Shown: one piece after another, positions 55,519 to 64,000 of the stretch | How positions within the stretch are numbered: the stretch's first letter is position 1 | Layout: each line of letters starts with the position of its first letter | Assembly (NCBI RefSeq): GCF_905220565.1 | Contig: NC_059401.1 | Coordinates: 4,427,001-4,491,000 of the forward strand | Length of the DNA: 64,000 bases | Direction: 5' to 3' | DNA from: Melitaea cinxia | Lineage: Eukaryota; Arthropoda; Insecta; Lepidoptera; Nymphalidae | Notes under the pieces: model-generated | What the model saw: the letters and a program-made list of their open reading frames with translations, nothing else | Told to the model about the DNA's origin: nothing | The model's database searches: none | Position numbers and translations under genes: made by a program

Positions 55519-56872
55519 ATAAATTCATAACATAAACTTATAATATTAATTTGCAAAACCGATTATATTTGACCTTGCCTCTATAACACATGTCAAGTGT
55601 ATCACGTAAATTTGCGATAAAACTTGGCGCTTTGTCTAATAGACACAACGAAATTGCTTATCGCAGGAAATTCTAACATGATTTCGTTTCGGTATAGTTT
55701 AAGATTCAATATTTGCATGTATTTGAATATTATAAACTATAACATTATTTTATGTTTTATACTTTACTTTTTTAAGGTCACAAATATCAGACGCTAATAG
55801 AAAAAAAACTTTATAATCGCAGTAAATCTGACAAAATTGTGAAACTTAATGGCAATAAAATAAAAGCCACATATATTTGTTTAAAAATAATATTTAAGAG
55901 CTATTTAAGTGTTTTATTCGTTAATTATATGACTGATACACGTATAAATCTGGTGCTTCAATAAAACTAACAAAACATAGTACATGTATGTTAATAACAA
56001 TAACACTTCGGTTAAACTATCAATTAAAACACTATCTAACTACAAACAAATATTTTTAAAATAATTTTTGGCCAGAGTTAATGTTTATGGCAGTGTAACG
56101 GTATGTGAAAAGGATACAATAGTTATACCGCTTTTTGGCTACGCTCACGAAAATATAATCCAATAAAAGCTCTGCAACTTTTTTTACAGATGCATGAAAT
56201 TTTTGGGAGCGATGTACATAATTTTTTTTTTTTTAATTTTAACGAAGTTAATATTTCAATGAAAAATGAAAAAAATCATATTCATTGAATTTCATATTCA
56301 ATTTTAGAATATAGAAATAGGTAGATATTATTTATCACAATTGATATGGATGTCAATTATGTAAGCACGTTAATTTTATCTTTTATTCCTTTTTAGGACA
56401 ATGAGAAAACCGTCATTTTCACCGCGATCTGATAAAGTTTATTTTGTACTTAAGTCATTGATGGGCTATTAAAGACCTAAAAAGGACTACTTTTGCGTTT
56501 TGATTTGGAATGCCTAACAAATAAAGTGGAGAATCGTTGTAAAACAGACAAAAGGAAACTTTTGTCTTTTGTATTCCACAATAAGTTAGAGAAATATTTA
56601 AAATCCTTATCAGCAACTGGAGAAAAATTTCACCAAACTAAATATCATCATGAGATTACGAATTACCATTCGCATCAAATACCCTTTATTTTTAATTTGA
56701 TTACAATGGATGTTTATTTTAGCCTGATTAATCTTCCTAAAGCGTTAACTGTTGAAAAAAAATTCATACTGTGTTAATTTTTGAACATTGAAGGCCAGAT
56801 CAAACTCTAGCAAATCGTCATTATTGACGTTTAAAACACCCTAAATGATACAGAATCACTTTGAAAATCAGA
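55519..56872. other. AT-rich spacer, no gene seen
   Basis: The 94-codon frame at 56493-56777 starts with TTG, has no recognised domain and no splice context. Confidence 0.4.
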
Positions 56873-57180
56873 TGCCGTATGGTGTCGGCCGAGTAGAATA
56901 GCACCACCCCCTTTCTTCCCGTGGGGGTCGTAAAAGGCGACCGAGGAATAAACCTGGCTCAAAATCATCATCCTGTCCTGGGGAAGGAAAACTCCATTTG
57001 AAACCCGGAATGGGGTCTCCGTCAAGCATTCGTGGCATAGCTCTAAAATGCGAAAGACTCCTGCAGCCGAACTGGCTCCACACGTATCGACTCGTCGTTC
57101 CTGTAGGCCTAGCCAATAAGGTCAAGAGGGTCGCGCAGAGCTTAGGCAACTCTGCGTTTTCCTGAAGAGTGTCCTAGGCG
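56873..57180 (+). repeat. 5' portion of a LINE related to the 55-kb element
   Basis: GCCGTATGGTGTCGG, AATAGCACCACCCCCTTTCT and TTCCCGTGGGGGTCGTAAAA parallel the head of 55182-55518. It then continues into different GC-rich sequence (AACCTGGCTCAAAATC, CGGAATGGGGTCTCCGTCAA, GCAGCCGAACTGGCTCCACA). Probably an untranslated 5' region of a full LINE, truncated before coding sequence. Confidence 0.55.
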
Positions 57181-57805
57181 ACACAGTGTCTGTCTGACAC
57201 TGTCTAAATCGTCTGCAATAGACGGACTAAAACGCTAATGATGAAAATCAGCCATGAATTTAAGTAGCTTATAGAAGAATACGTTATATTTATGGCAATC
57301 TTAATCGTCCATCTGTGCAAGCCATCTATCGATAGATAGATTTCTTGCTACATACTCTCTAAATAATGTAATAAGACCAACACATTGAAAATATGTGCGT
57401 ACTAAAGAGAACGTCAACAGTGTAAACGAAAGTGTGGAAAAAGATCCAAATTTATTGATTTGTCGTTGGTCGCGGGATTTCTATCAACCATGATCACGAT
57501 CAATTATTTTTTGTTCCAATATATGGATGATATTTATTCGTCTGAGATGCGACTTCAACAACACGATGAAACGACCGCAATATTTTGCGATAACTTCATT
57601 TTGAGAAATAGTCTTTCAATTGGTCTTTTCTTCATTTCTCGTGGAGTCACGTGAGATAAGTAGGTTACACTGATAAACAGACAATAATTGACGATCTGAA
57701 TGTCCATATTTATCGTATTATTTGTGACATACCACTAGCATTGATTCAAACAAGTGATCCCAGATCCCAACAATGTGTGTCGAGATTGTGCTTCACCAAA
57801 AATAC
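57181..57805. other. flank of the BEL/Pao element, no gene seen
   Basis: No recognised gene; 57440-57660 has an unsupported 64-codon frame. This is downstream flanking DNA of the retrotransposon if the LTR ends as proposed. Confidence 0.4.
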
Positions 57806-58272
57806 TGTTGTTGATCGCGCCAATCGCATTCACCGCCCTCGTTAGCAGTTTTAAGGAAGATAAGGGTGGTTCACGCGCCCTCGGTACGCAGTTCAAATAA
57901 AGGCCACTTTCCCCGATCCCACCGTCGGCATCAATGCCCTAACGCAAAAGGGAAAGCACTCACCTGTGTGTCTTCTTCTCTGCGCGTGCCAGGCGCCTGG
58001 GATTCACAAGGGTCGGGTGCACCAGTGCTAAATTCTGCTGCAGCGGTATAAATAATTCAGCGGCCGTACTAAGGTCACACGCGAACTTATGGTCACACCT
58101 TAGCGGTTATTATAAAAACAGATTACGTCCACCCACGTCGCAAAATATCGGTCGATTAAAGGGCACGGCCGATGCGCGCACGAGCATAGACAACGACAAG
58201 GATCGTGCTTTCTCGTACGTCATAAGCATTTCCGCCAACCGGAAGGAAACAGCGAAAATGGCCCAAACAGCA
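57806..58272 (-). mobile_element. probable 3' LTR of the BEL/Pao element
   Basis: On the minus strand it begins TGCTGTTTGGGCC right after a purine-rich tract and ends GATCAACAACA, giving TG...CA ends over 467 bp. It is GC-richer and CpG-richer than its flanks, with TATA-type words (TTTTTATAATAACC, ATTATTTATACC) in the middle. A consensus splice donor CAG|GTGAGTG lies at 57957-57966. The left limit is my best guess: the 5' LTR is outside the window, so it cannot be aligned to its partner. The minus frame 58110-58292 is noncoding LTR. Confidence 0.55.
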
Positions 58273-58302
58273 TCCCCCGCCTTGAAAGGCAATGCCTTTC
58301 AA
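58273..58302 (-). promoter_or_regulatory. polypurine tract and preceding 21-nt palindrome
   Basis: On the minus strand a perfect palindrome (TTGAAAGGCATTGCCTTTCAA, plus 58282-58302) is followed by AAGGCGGGGGA and then the LTR start. A short hairpin and a G-rich tract immediately before the 3' LTR is the arrangement I know from BEL/Pao elements, where the tract primes plus-strand DNA synthesis. Confidence 0.6.
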
Positions 58303-58369
58303 CACGCAGGAATAATCAGCCTAAATAGGCTAACTAACAAAAGAGAGGGTCGCGAGGTGGTGCAATTAA

Positions 58370-59661
58370 CCCTCCGTTGGTCGCGTGGGGTCTTTGAAAG
58401 CCCAGGTGTTACAGAAATGTAAAATTTTAACATTTAAAACCATCTCAGCGATTCAATATTTTGGGTACCCTCCTAATTTGGATTATACTTGCTGCGTATA
58501 CCCATTAACTTCAATTCGTGCGTAAGTGCCGTGAGATACAAACGTGTTTTGTGCGTACGGGCTTTGAAAGACCCCACGCGACTAACCGCGTAAGTAAAAT
58601 TTAATTGATTTTTTTAGATTAGATTTTATTTGTAACATATTTTTATGTATTTTTTTGTTATTTTAAAATTTTATTAACTTGTAAAATGGACGAAGAATAA
58701 CAACGTCATATATCAAGCTGGTTAGATGATGAAAATAACGATGTGTACGGTGGTAGTAATGATGAAGATGGTGAAGGCAGTATATATCCGGATAAAAGGA
58801 GTAAGCATAAAACTGATTCTGAGCAGAAATGTGAAGATGAATCTACAGAATAACATGAGGTATCTCCGGACAAACTGCTTGAGAATTGGGAATCTTTGCG
58901 TGAGCGTCGTCAGGTTCTGGAATCGTTGGACGAACAGCATGTGTTTTTGGAATCGAATAAACAACACATACATTTGAAAAGTTCGTATAGAGATGATAAT
59001 GAAGAGCCATTGATAAATATATCGTCACAAAAGTTTTTCATCGTCAAAAAGAGGGAGAGAAATGGGACCTACGAAATAAGTTGCAAATTGATTGATAAAT
59101 TACAGTGACATAAAAAAAATTGAGGAAGACACCTTTGCATTCATCGTCCAAGATCAACAGATCGAAAATTCAAATCTGTTTGCCATTATTGTAAGGGTAA
59201 CATATGCCTAACACGTATTAAAACGGTCTACACCGACTGTGTCCAAAAAGATAGTCGGTAAAAAAATGACTGACTTCAATTGGTAAAAGTTTATGTTTTT
59301 TTTTGTTGGTGTTTTCCAAATTTTACGTAACTGTCTTTGTTATTTTAGTGTTATTGTATATATATTTATTAAAAGGAGAAATTCCTGCATTTAGTTACAT
59401 TAAAACATTTTTTTTGTGATTGTGATCTCAAGGAGAGAAATTTAGGTTCCTACTTTTAGATTGTAAGTTGAAGGCAGAAATAAAAGAATATTTTACGTAA
59501 CTCGTTGTAGTTATATTGTAATTAGGTTAATTACCAATAATTTGCTAAGATAGTTAAGAAAATTTAATTAGATAGTTGTTTTTTAGGCTGTTTATTTTTG
59601 GGGTCTTGAGAGACCCCACGCGACCAACCGCGTAAACAAAAAATGCGCGACCGACCGAGGG
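58370..59661 (+). mobile_element. deleted piggyBac-like element in BEL/Pao 3' UTR
   Basis: Flanked by TTAA (58366-58369, 59662-59665). Ends: CCCTCCGTTGGTCGCG on the left and, inverted, CCCTCGGTCGGTCGCG on the right. Subterminal words repeat in both directions: GTCGCGTGGGGTCTTTGAAA at 58379, its inverse GACCCCACGCGACTAACCGC at 58573, and GACCCCACGCGACCAACCGC at 59612. TTAA specificity and these ends are piggyBac hallmarks. It lies between the retrotransposon stop codon and its LTR, so it inserted after the retrotransposon arrived. 1,292 bp is too short for a full element of about 2.4 kb. Confidence 0.88.
58686..59240 (+). pseudogene. remnant of piggyBac-like transposase (N- and C-terminal parts)
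   Basis: From ATG at 58686 the frame reads MDEE, stop, then SSWLDDENNDVYGGSNDEDG, an acidic N-terminus typical of these transposases, with a second stop after ESTE. 58896-59108 stays in the same frame (RERRQVLESLDEQ..., SSQKFFIVKKRERNG) and ends in a stop. Further on, a cysteine cluster FKSVCHYCKGNICL...YTDC (about 59170-59240) resembles the zinc-binding C-terminal tail. The whole central catalytic domain with its Asp triad is missing. Assignment rests mainly on the element ends; protein similarity is weak. Confidence 0.6.
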
Positions 59662-59665
59662 TTAA

Positions 59666-59910
59666 AAATTTTAGATGCAGATACAGAAAAAATATATACA
59701 TACGCGGTTATACTATAAATGCAGTAACAATAAAGTAAAATTATGCGGCTATACTAAAAATGCGGTTACAAGAATAAAGTGCGGATATAAATAAATAATA
59801 AACAATTAATTATAATTAACAAGAATATTTATATTTTTAATGCAGTAAAAGTAAAATAAATGGCGGTTAATTTATTTATTTTTAAGCTAATGCGAGGAAA
59901 GAAAATGAAG
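59666..59910 (-). other. BEL/Pao 3' untranslated region, upstream part
   Basis: Between the pol stop codon and the piggyBac insertion. Contains reiterated GCGGTTA/GCGGCTATACT and ATGCAGTAA words (59705-59790), read inverted as TAACCGC in the element's sense. Without the insertion the 3' UTR would be about 310 bp. Confidence 0.55.
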
Positions 59911-62900
59911 TTAGTAAATATTGGGTAAAGGACAGAGGCGAACAATAGGACGCTTCAATGTACCAGTTTTAGTTTTAACTAAAGCTATCCTAACGTGACC
60001 GTCTTTACCTTCAATCGTCTCACTTATAATACCTAATGGCCAATGCAATGGAGGGCTATTATCTCGCATAATCAGCACTATCATTCCCTTATACACCTTC
60101 GGTACATCCGTATTCCATTTTTGCCGAATCTGGAGCGTGTGTAAATATTCATCACTCCACCTTCGCCAATAGGAACGGACCAGTCCGTCAAGCAGCATAA
60201 AGCGCGATAGTAAATTTGGTTTATCCGTTTCCACGTTAGGTGATGGAAGATAAGCCAAAGGCGTCGTGTTTAAAAAATGTGCAGGGGTAAGAGGTAAAGG
60301 TTCCGCAGGATCTTCACTGAGTATTCCTAACGGCCTTGAATTAAGAATTGCCTCGATCTGGCAGAGTACGGTTAAGAGCTCTTCGTAAGTAAGGATCTGC
60401 GAACCAATCACTCGAAAAAGATGCGTTTTAAAAGATTTAATGGTCGCTTCCCATCCACCACCGAAGTGGGGAGCGTTAGGTGGAATCATTTCCCAAGAAA
60501 TGCGATTTTTAGCTAATTCTGTTTTAAAATCTTCACTGAAAGCGTTAGACTTTAAAAAATGCTGAATTTCTGTTACATATGATTTTGCACCAACGAAATT
60601 TGTACCATGATCCGAATAAATCCTTTCGACAGGACCGCGACGAGAAATAAACCTTTTGAAAGCATTCAAAAAAGCGTCGGTACTTAAATCGGTGGCAACC
60701 TCGATATGCACTGCACGAGTAGTCAGGCACACGAAAGCGCATAAATAAGCCTTTTGGCTTTTTATACCACGTCTCCTAGTCAAAGTGATCATAAGCGGTC
60801 CACCGTAATCAACACCGGTGTGCGCAAAAGCTTTGGATATTTTTAAGCGGCAGGTGGGTAAGTTAGCCATAACCGGCGGCTGAGCAGGCTTAGGGCGTGC
60901 TCTGAAACATGCGATGCAAGAGTGAATTTTCGCACGTACAGTGCGACGAGCGGATAATATCCAATACCTTTGCCGAAGCAAAGAAATCACATGTTGTGGT
61001 CCAGCATGACAAGCGGTGCGGTGAACATAATCGATGATAAGATCGGTTATTTTATGTTTAGAAGGCAAAAGAATAGGATGTTTGTGATCAAAGGTTAAAT
61101 CGCTATTCTCTAATCGACCGCCGACTCGTATAACATCCTCGAACAAAAACGGTCTCAGTTTACGCATCGAGAGAGGTGGTTGCTTGCCAGCTTGTAATAG
61201 TTTTAATAAATCCGAAAAATGAGCGGCCTGAACGGAGCGAACTATAAAGTTTTCCAATTTATTTAAATCTTCCGCGGTAATACTACCTCGCGTTTTTAAG
61301 CGTTTCGAAAATCGCAATACATAAGTAAACACACGAAGTAATTTTGACCAACTAGAAATCCGTTCAGTCAACGTAGTTAATGTAGAGTTTTCTTTATTGG
61401 AAGGCGGTAAAACATTTGACAGAACGACTGCCTTATATTCAGGTAACTCCTGGGCGGATTCAACACATATAAAGGGCTTAATAGGCCACTGAGAAATGTC
61501 TTGGTGGACCCAAGGCGGTGCGTTAAACCATAGAGTATGCGAAATAAGTTGTGCTGGAGTTAAACCACGCGACAAACAATCACTGGGATTTTCCTTTCCC
61601 GAAATGTGATAAATGTTTTGAACATCTAAACATTCTTGAATTTTAGTAACGCGGTTAGCTACAAAGGTTTTTAAGCGGTGCGGACTGGAATTAATCCAGT
61701 TAAGAACAATAGTTGAGTCACAAAAGGCAAAAAAATTATTAAATATAAAGCGATTGTCATAGGCTTTAAGAACGACGTGAATCAATTTAGACATTAAATG
61801 TACTCCCATAAGTTCTAACCTAGCCAGACTTATCGTTTGAACAGGTGCAACCTTTGACTTTGCGCACAATAGGCGTACAGAAACTCCGTCTTCAGATTGT
61901 ACGCGAACATAAAGTGCAGCTCCATAACCCATCTCAGAAGCATCTGAGAACCCTAAGAGTGCAGCGTTGCAACCATGAGTCACGCCAATGTGACGCGGGA
62001 GGGATAAGTTTGATAAAAGTGGAAGTTCACTTTGGAACCTTGACCATTGGGTTTGGATATGCGATGGAGGCTCGTCGTCCCAATCCAGCTTTATTAACCA
62101 AAGCTCTTTAATTAGGAGCTTAGCGAACATAATTAAAGGAGCAGCGAAACCCATTATATCCCATAAACGGGCTATAACAGACAGCATATTTCGCTTAGTA
62201 CATGGTACCTCAGCGGGGCGAATGAAAAAATTAAAATTATCTTCATGAGGCTCCCATGTTACACCTAAAACCTTTTGTGTTGCGGTTGAAGCAAAATTGA
62301 GTGATTGTGGATGCAAATGGTTTTGCGGAAGAGAAGAGAGCACTTCGGGCGAGTTACTTAACCACTTATGGAGTTTGAAACCTCCAGCAGCGAACATATC
62401 AATAAGTTGCGAGGCTACCTTCTGCGCCGAGTGCACATCATTTATGGAACAACAAATGTCATCCATGAAGAAAAAACCACCATTAATCACTTCAGAGGCG
62501 AGTGGAAAATTATTTTTCTCGTCGTCTGCGAGTTGTCGCAGCGTGCGGAGTGCTAGGAATGGACTGGAAGTCAGTCCGAAGCAAACACGTTTAAATTCAA
62601 ACAACTGAATAGGATCAGAAGTGTTGAAGCGATAAAGTATTTGTTGAAATTTATAAAACTGTGGATGTACCTTTATACGCAAATACATTTGCTCGACATC
62701 AGCGCACAGTGCGATTGGAAGTAAGCGGAAATTAAGCAAAATTATAAACAAGTCTGCTTGCAAATTTGGTCCGGAAAATAAAATATCATTTAGTGACACC
62801 CCTGTATCAGTACGTGCACTAGCGTCCAAGACCATGCGGACTTTTGTAGTAATTTTATCTTCACGTATTACACCGTGATGCGGAATGACGTAAGTTAATG

Positions 62901-64000
62901 AAGGAAGCTTACTGTCTGCGGATATCGGAGAAATGTAATCCTTATCACAATAATCAGTAATAATATTATTGTAAGCGGAGCGGTAATTTGGATCGCGCAA
63001 AAAACGCTTCTCCAAAGCAAAAAATCTACTTTTAGAACTCTGCATTGAGTCACCTAAAGCTGAGGGGTTAGTTTTAAATGGCAGAGAAACAACATAAGTA
63101 CCTGTTGCTTCGCGGGTAGTTGAAGACTTGTATAGATCTTCACATACTTTCTCCTCATGACTAAGCAAGGCGGAGCGAGGAGTGGAAACTTCTTCAGTTT
63201 CCCAAAAACTTCTCATCAGTACATCTAACGGCTGGCCGGTAAATGCACACAACGTATGAGAGGGCGGAGCGGCGGTGCGGTGGGAGCGACACTTAACAGG
63301 AGCATCGCCCATTAAAATAAATCCAAGTGGAGTTTGAATCCCCGTAGGGGTACCTGGAGGTCCATGGACGCGGCCAGGCAGCAGTAAGCGGGTAAATAAC
63401 TTAGCGCCAATCAACATCTCGACCTCACCGGGATCAGAGAATGTATCATCAGCAAGTGGCGTGCGGGAAAGATATGCTAACATCGACCTATCAATAGGTA
63501 ACGTAGGAATGCGGTCCGTAATATTTTCCACAACAAGTGGTTGTAAATTAAAAGAAATATTGCGATCAAAACGCGAGTAAAATTTAATATTTGTTTGTCC
63601 CTTAACCTCCTTAGAAGAACCACCAAATCCGTTTACAGTAACTTTCTCAGGAAGTGAATTAATTTTTAATGATAATTTCTTACAAAGATTAATAGTAACA
63701 AAGTCATTCATAGATCCGTTATCAATCAGAGCGCGAGCGATATATTCGTAACCGTCACTGGTGCGCAGGACAATGCGCGCCGTAGCAAGTAACACGGTGT
63801 GCGCGTCGCGTAAACTCAACAACGTATTCGAACACATTGATAGCGGTTGCATTGTATGAGACGCGTCGTACGAGCTAGCTATGGCAGGCGAGTAATTTGT
63901 CGCGCCCGATGACTCAGCGGTGTGCGGTGCGTGCGTAGCGGGGTTTTGTTCCGCGGTGAGTCGGGGTTCGATTCCTGAGGCGGGACTCGATGTTAGATTT
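59911..64000 (-). CDS. BEL/Pao retrotransposon polyprotein (protease, RT, RNase H, integrase), 5' part outside window
   Basis: The frame is open from the right edge to the stop at 59911; the ATG at 63852 is internal because 49 more codons upstream lack a stop. Numbering from that Met (1,313 residues): aspartyl protease DNGS at 44-47; reverse transcriptase about 320-490 with Asp385 (ADVEQMY) and FMDD at 462-465; a Pao-type A17/connection region about 515-625; RNase H with Asp637, Glu680, Asp712, Asp758; integrase zinc finger His944, His949, Cys979, Cys982; integrase core Asp1015, Asp1081, Glu1135; C-terminal DUF5641-type domain about 1220-1311. All expected catalytic residues are present and no frameshift was seen. 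Gag and zinc knuckles should lie beyond the edge. The upstream 49 residues are Ser/Thr/Ala-rich, linker-like. It would copy its RNA into DNA and integrate it. Confidence 0.97.
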   Translation of the reverse strand, partial: NLTSSPASGIEPRLTAEQNPATHAPHTAESSGATNYSPAIASSYDASHTMQPLSMCSNTLLSLRDAHTVLLATARIVLRTSDGYEYIARALIDNGSMNDFVTINLCKKLSLKINSLPEKVTVNGFGGSSKEVKGQTNIKFYSRFDRNISFNLQPLVVENITDRIPTLPIDRSMLAYLSRTPLADDTFSDPGEVEMLIGAKLFTRLLLPGRVHGPPGTPTGIQTPLGFILMGDAPVKCRSHRTAAPPSHTLCAFTGQPLDVLMRSFWETEEVSTPRSALLSHEEKVCEDLYKSSTTREATGTYVVSLPFKTNPSALGDSMQSSKSRFFALEKRFLRDPNYRSAYNNIITDYCDKDYISPISADSKLPSLTYVIPHHGVIREDKITTKVRMVLDASARTDTGVSLNDILFSGPNLQADLFIILLNFRLLPIALCADVEQMYLRIKVHPQFYKFQQILYRFNTSDPIQLFEFKRVCFGLTSSPFLALRTLRQLADDEKNNFPLASEVINGGFFFMDDICCSINDVHSAQKVASQLIDMFAAGGFKLHKWLSNSPEVLSSLPQNHLHPQSLNFASTATQKVLGVTWEPHEDNFNFFIRPAEVPCTKRNMLSVIARLWDIMGFAAPLIMFAKLLIKELWLIKLDWDDEPPSHIQTQWSRFQSELPLLSNLSLPRHIGVTHGCNAALLGFSDASEMGYGAALYVRVQSEDGVSVRLLCAKSKVAPVQTISLARLELMGVHLMSKLIHVVLKAYDNRFIFNNFFAFCDSTIVLNWINSSPHRLKTFVANRVTKIQECLDVQNIYHISGKENPSDCLSRGLTPAQLISHTLWFNAPPWVHQDISQWPIKPFICVESAQELPEYKAVVLSNVLPPSNKENSTLTTLTERISSWSKLLRVFTYVLRFSKRLKTRGSITAEDLNKLENFIVRSVQAAHFSDLLKLLQAGKQPPLSMRKLRPFLFEDVIRVGGRLENSDLTFDHKHPILLPSKHKITDLIIDYVHRTACHAGPQHVISLLRQRYWILSARRTVRAKIHSCIACFRARPKPAQPPVMANLPTCRLKISKAFAHTGVDYGGPLMITLTRRRGIKSQKAYLCAFVCLTTRAVHIEVATDLSTDAFLNAFKRFISRRGPVERIYSDHGTNFVGAKSYVTEIQHFLKSNAFSEDFKTELAKNRISWEMIPPNAPHFGGGWEATIKSFKTHLFRVIGSQILTYEELLTVLCQIEAILNSRPLGILSEDPAEPLPLTPAHFLNTTPLAYLPSPNVETDKPNLLSRFMLLDGLVRSYWRRWSDEYLHTLQIRQKWNTDVPKVYKGMIVLIMRDNSPPLHWPLGIISETIEGKDGHVRIALVKTKTGTLKRPIVRLCPLPNIY

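Noticed and set aside
58722..59028. Minus-strand frames opposite the piggyBac-like remnant
   Set aside because: Hydrophobic low-complexity translations of the antisense strand, with no recognised domain.
59911..63852. Plus-strand and other-frame open frames at 60545-60742, 61845-62111, 62297-62608
   Set aside because: They overlap the intact minus-strand polyprotein and have no motifs; they are shadows.

Overview
The window is AT-rich nuclear DNA from an insect, almost certainly a butterfly or moth. The evidence is the repeat content: tRNA-headed SINEs ending in a CAGCAGTGGGATATTACAGG-type tail (resembling the Metulj-type SINEs of butterflies), LINE remnants ending in a related tail followed by (TGA)n, the AACCGACTTC repeat family, piggyBac-like TTAA elements, mariner relics and a BEL/Pao retrotransposon. 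These assignments come from reading and memory of the families; no search was run.

Layout. 1-5.9 kb: AT-rich spacer with one full SINE and two inverted copies of a ~205-bp repeat. 5.9-7.95 kb: a 2,015-bp mariner-type element that is a giant palindrome, with two 908-bp arms that I read as identical except at two positions. 8-15 kb: AACCGACTTC-family repeats, a promoter-like GC island ending in a strong splice donor (10.5-10.9 kb), decayed SINEs and a MITE. 16.7-17.5 kb: an internally deleted LINE reverse transcriptase. 18.2-19.05 kb: a TTAA-flanked piggyBac-like non-autonomous element. 19.5-31.6 kb: mixed SINE/LINE tails, a tRNA-like gene inside a larger hairpin (22.4 kb), a 130-bp tandem array (27.6-28.1 kb) and a 497-bp element with 154-bp inverted arms (28.6-29.1 kb). 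31.6-47.5 kb: mostly AT-rich spacer with SINEs, a mariner relic (40.8 kb) and short hairpins. 48.07-48.17 kb: a compact candidate host exon with acceptor, start codon, signal-peptide-like reading and donor. 49-57 kb: nested AACCGACTTC and LINE-tail repeats and a promoter-like tandem duplication (53.3 kb). 57.8-64 kb: a minus-strand BEL/Pao element with an intact pol reading frame running off the right edge, a probable 3' LTR, and a deleted piggyBac-like element inserted in its 3' untranslated region.

The only long intact coding sequence is the BEL/Pao polyprotein. Host coding sequence is limited to one candidate exon, so the window is best read as intron or intergenic DNA of a long-intron gene, heavily colonised by transposons. 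The most unusual structures are the palindromic mariner-type element, the tRNA-like gene whose 3' half can pair two ways, and the signal-peptide exon candidate. I see no operon, CRISPR array or recognisable new enzymatic system.
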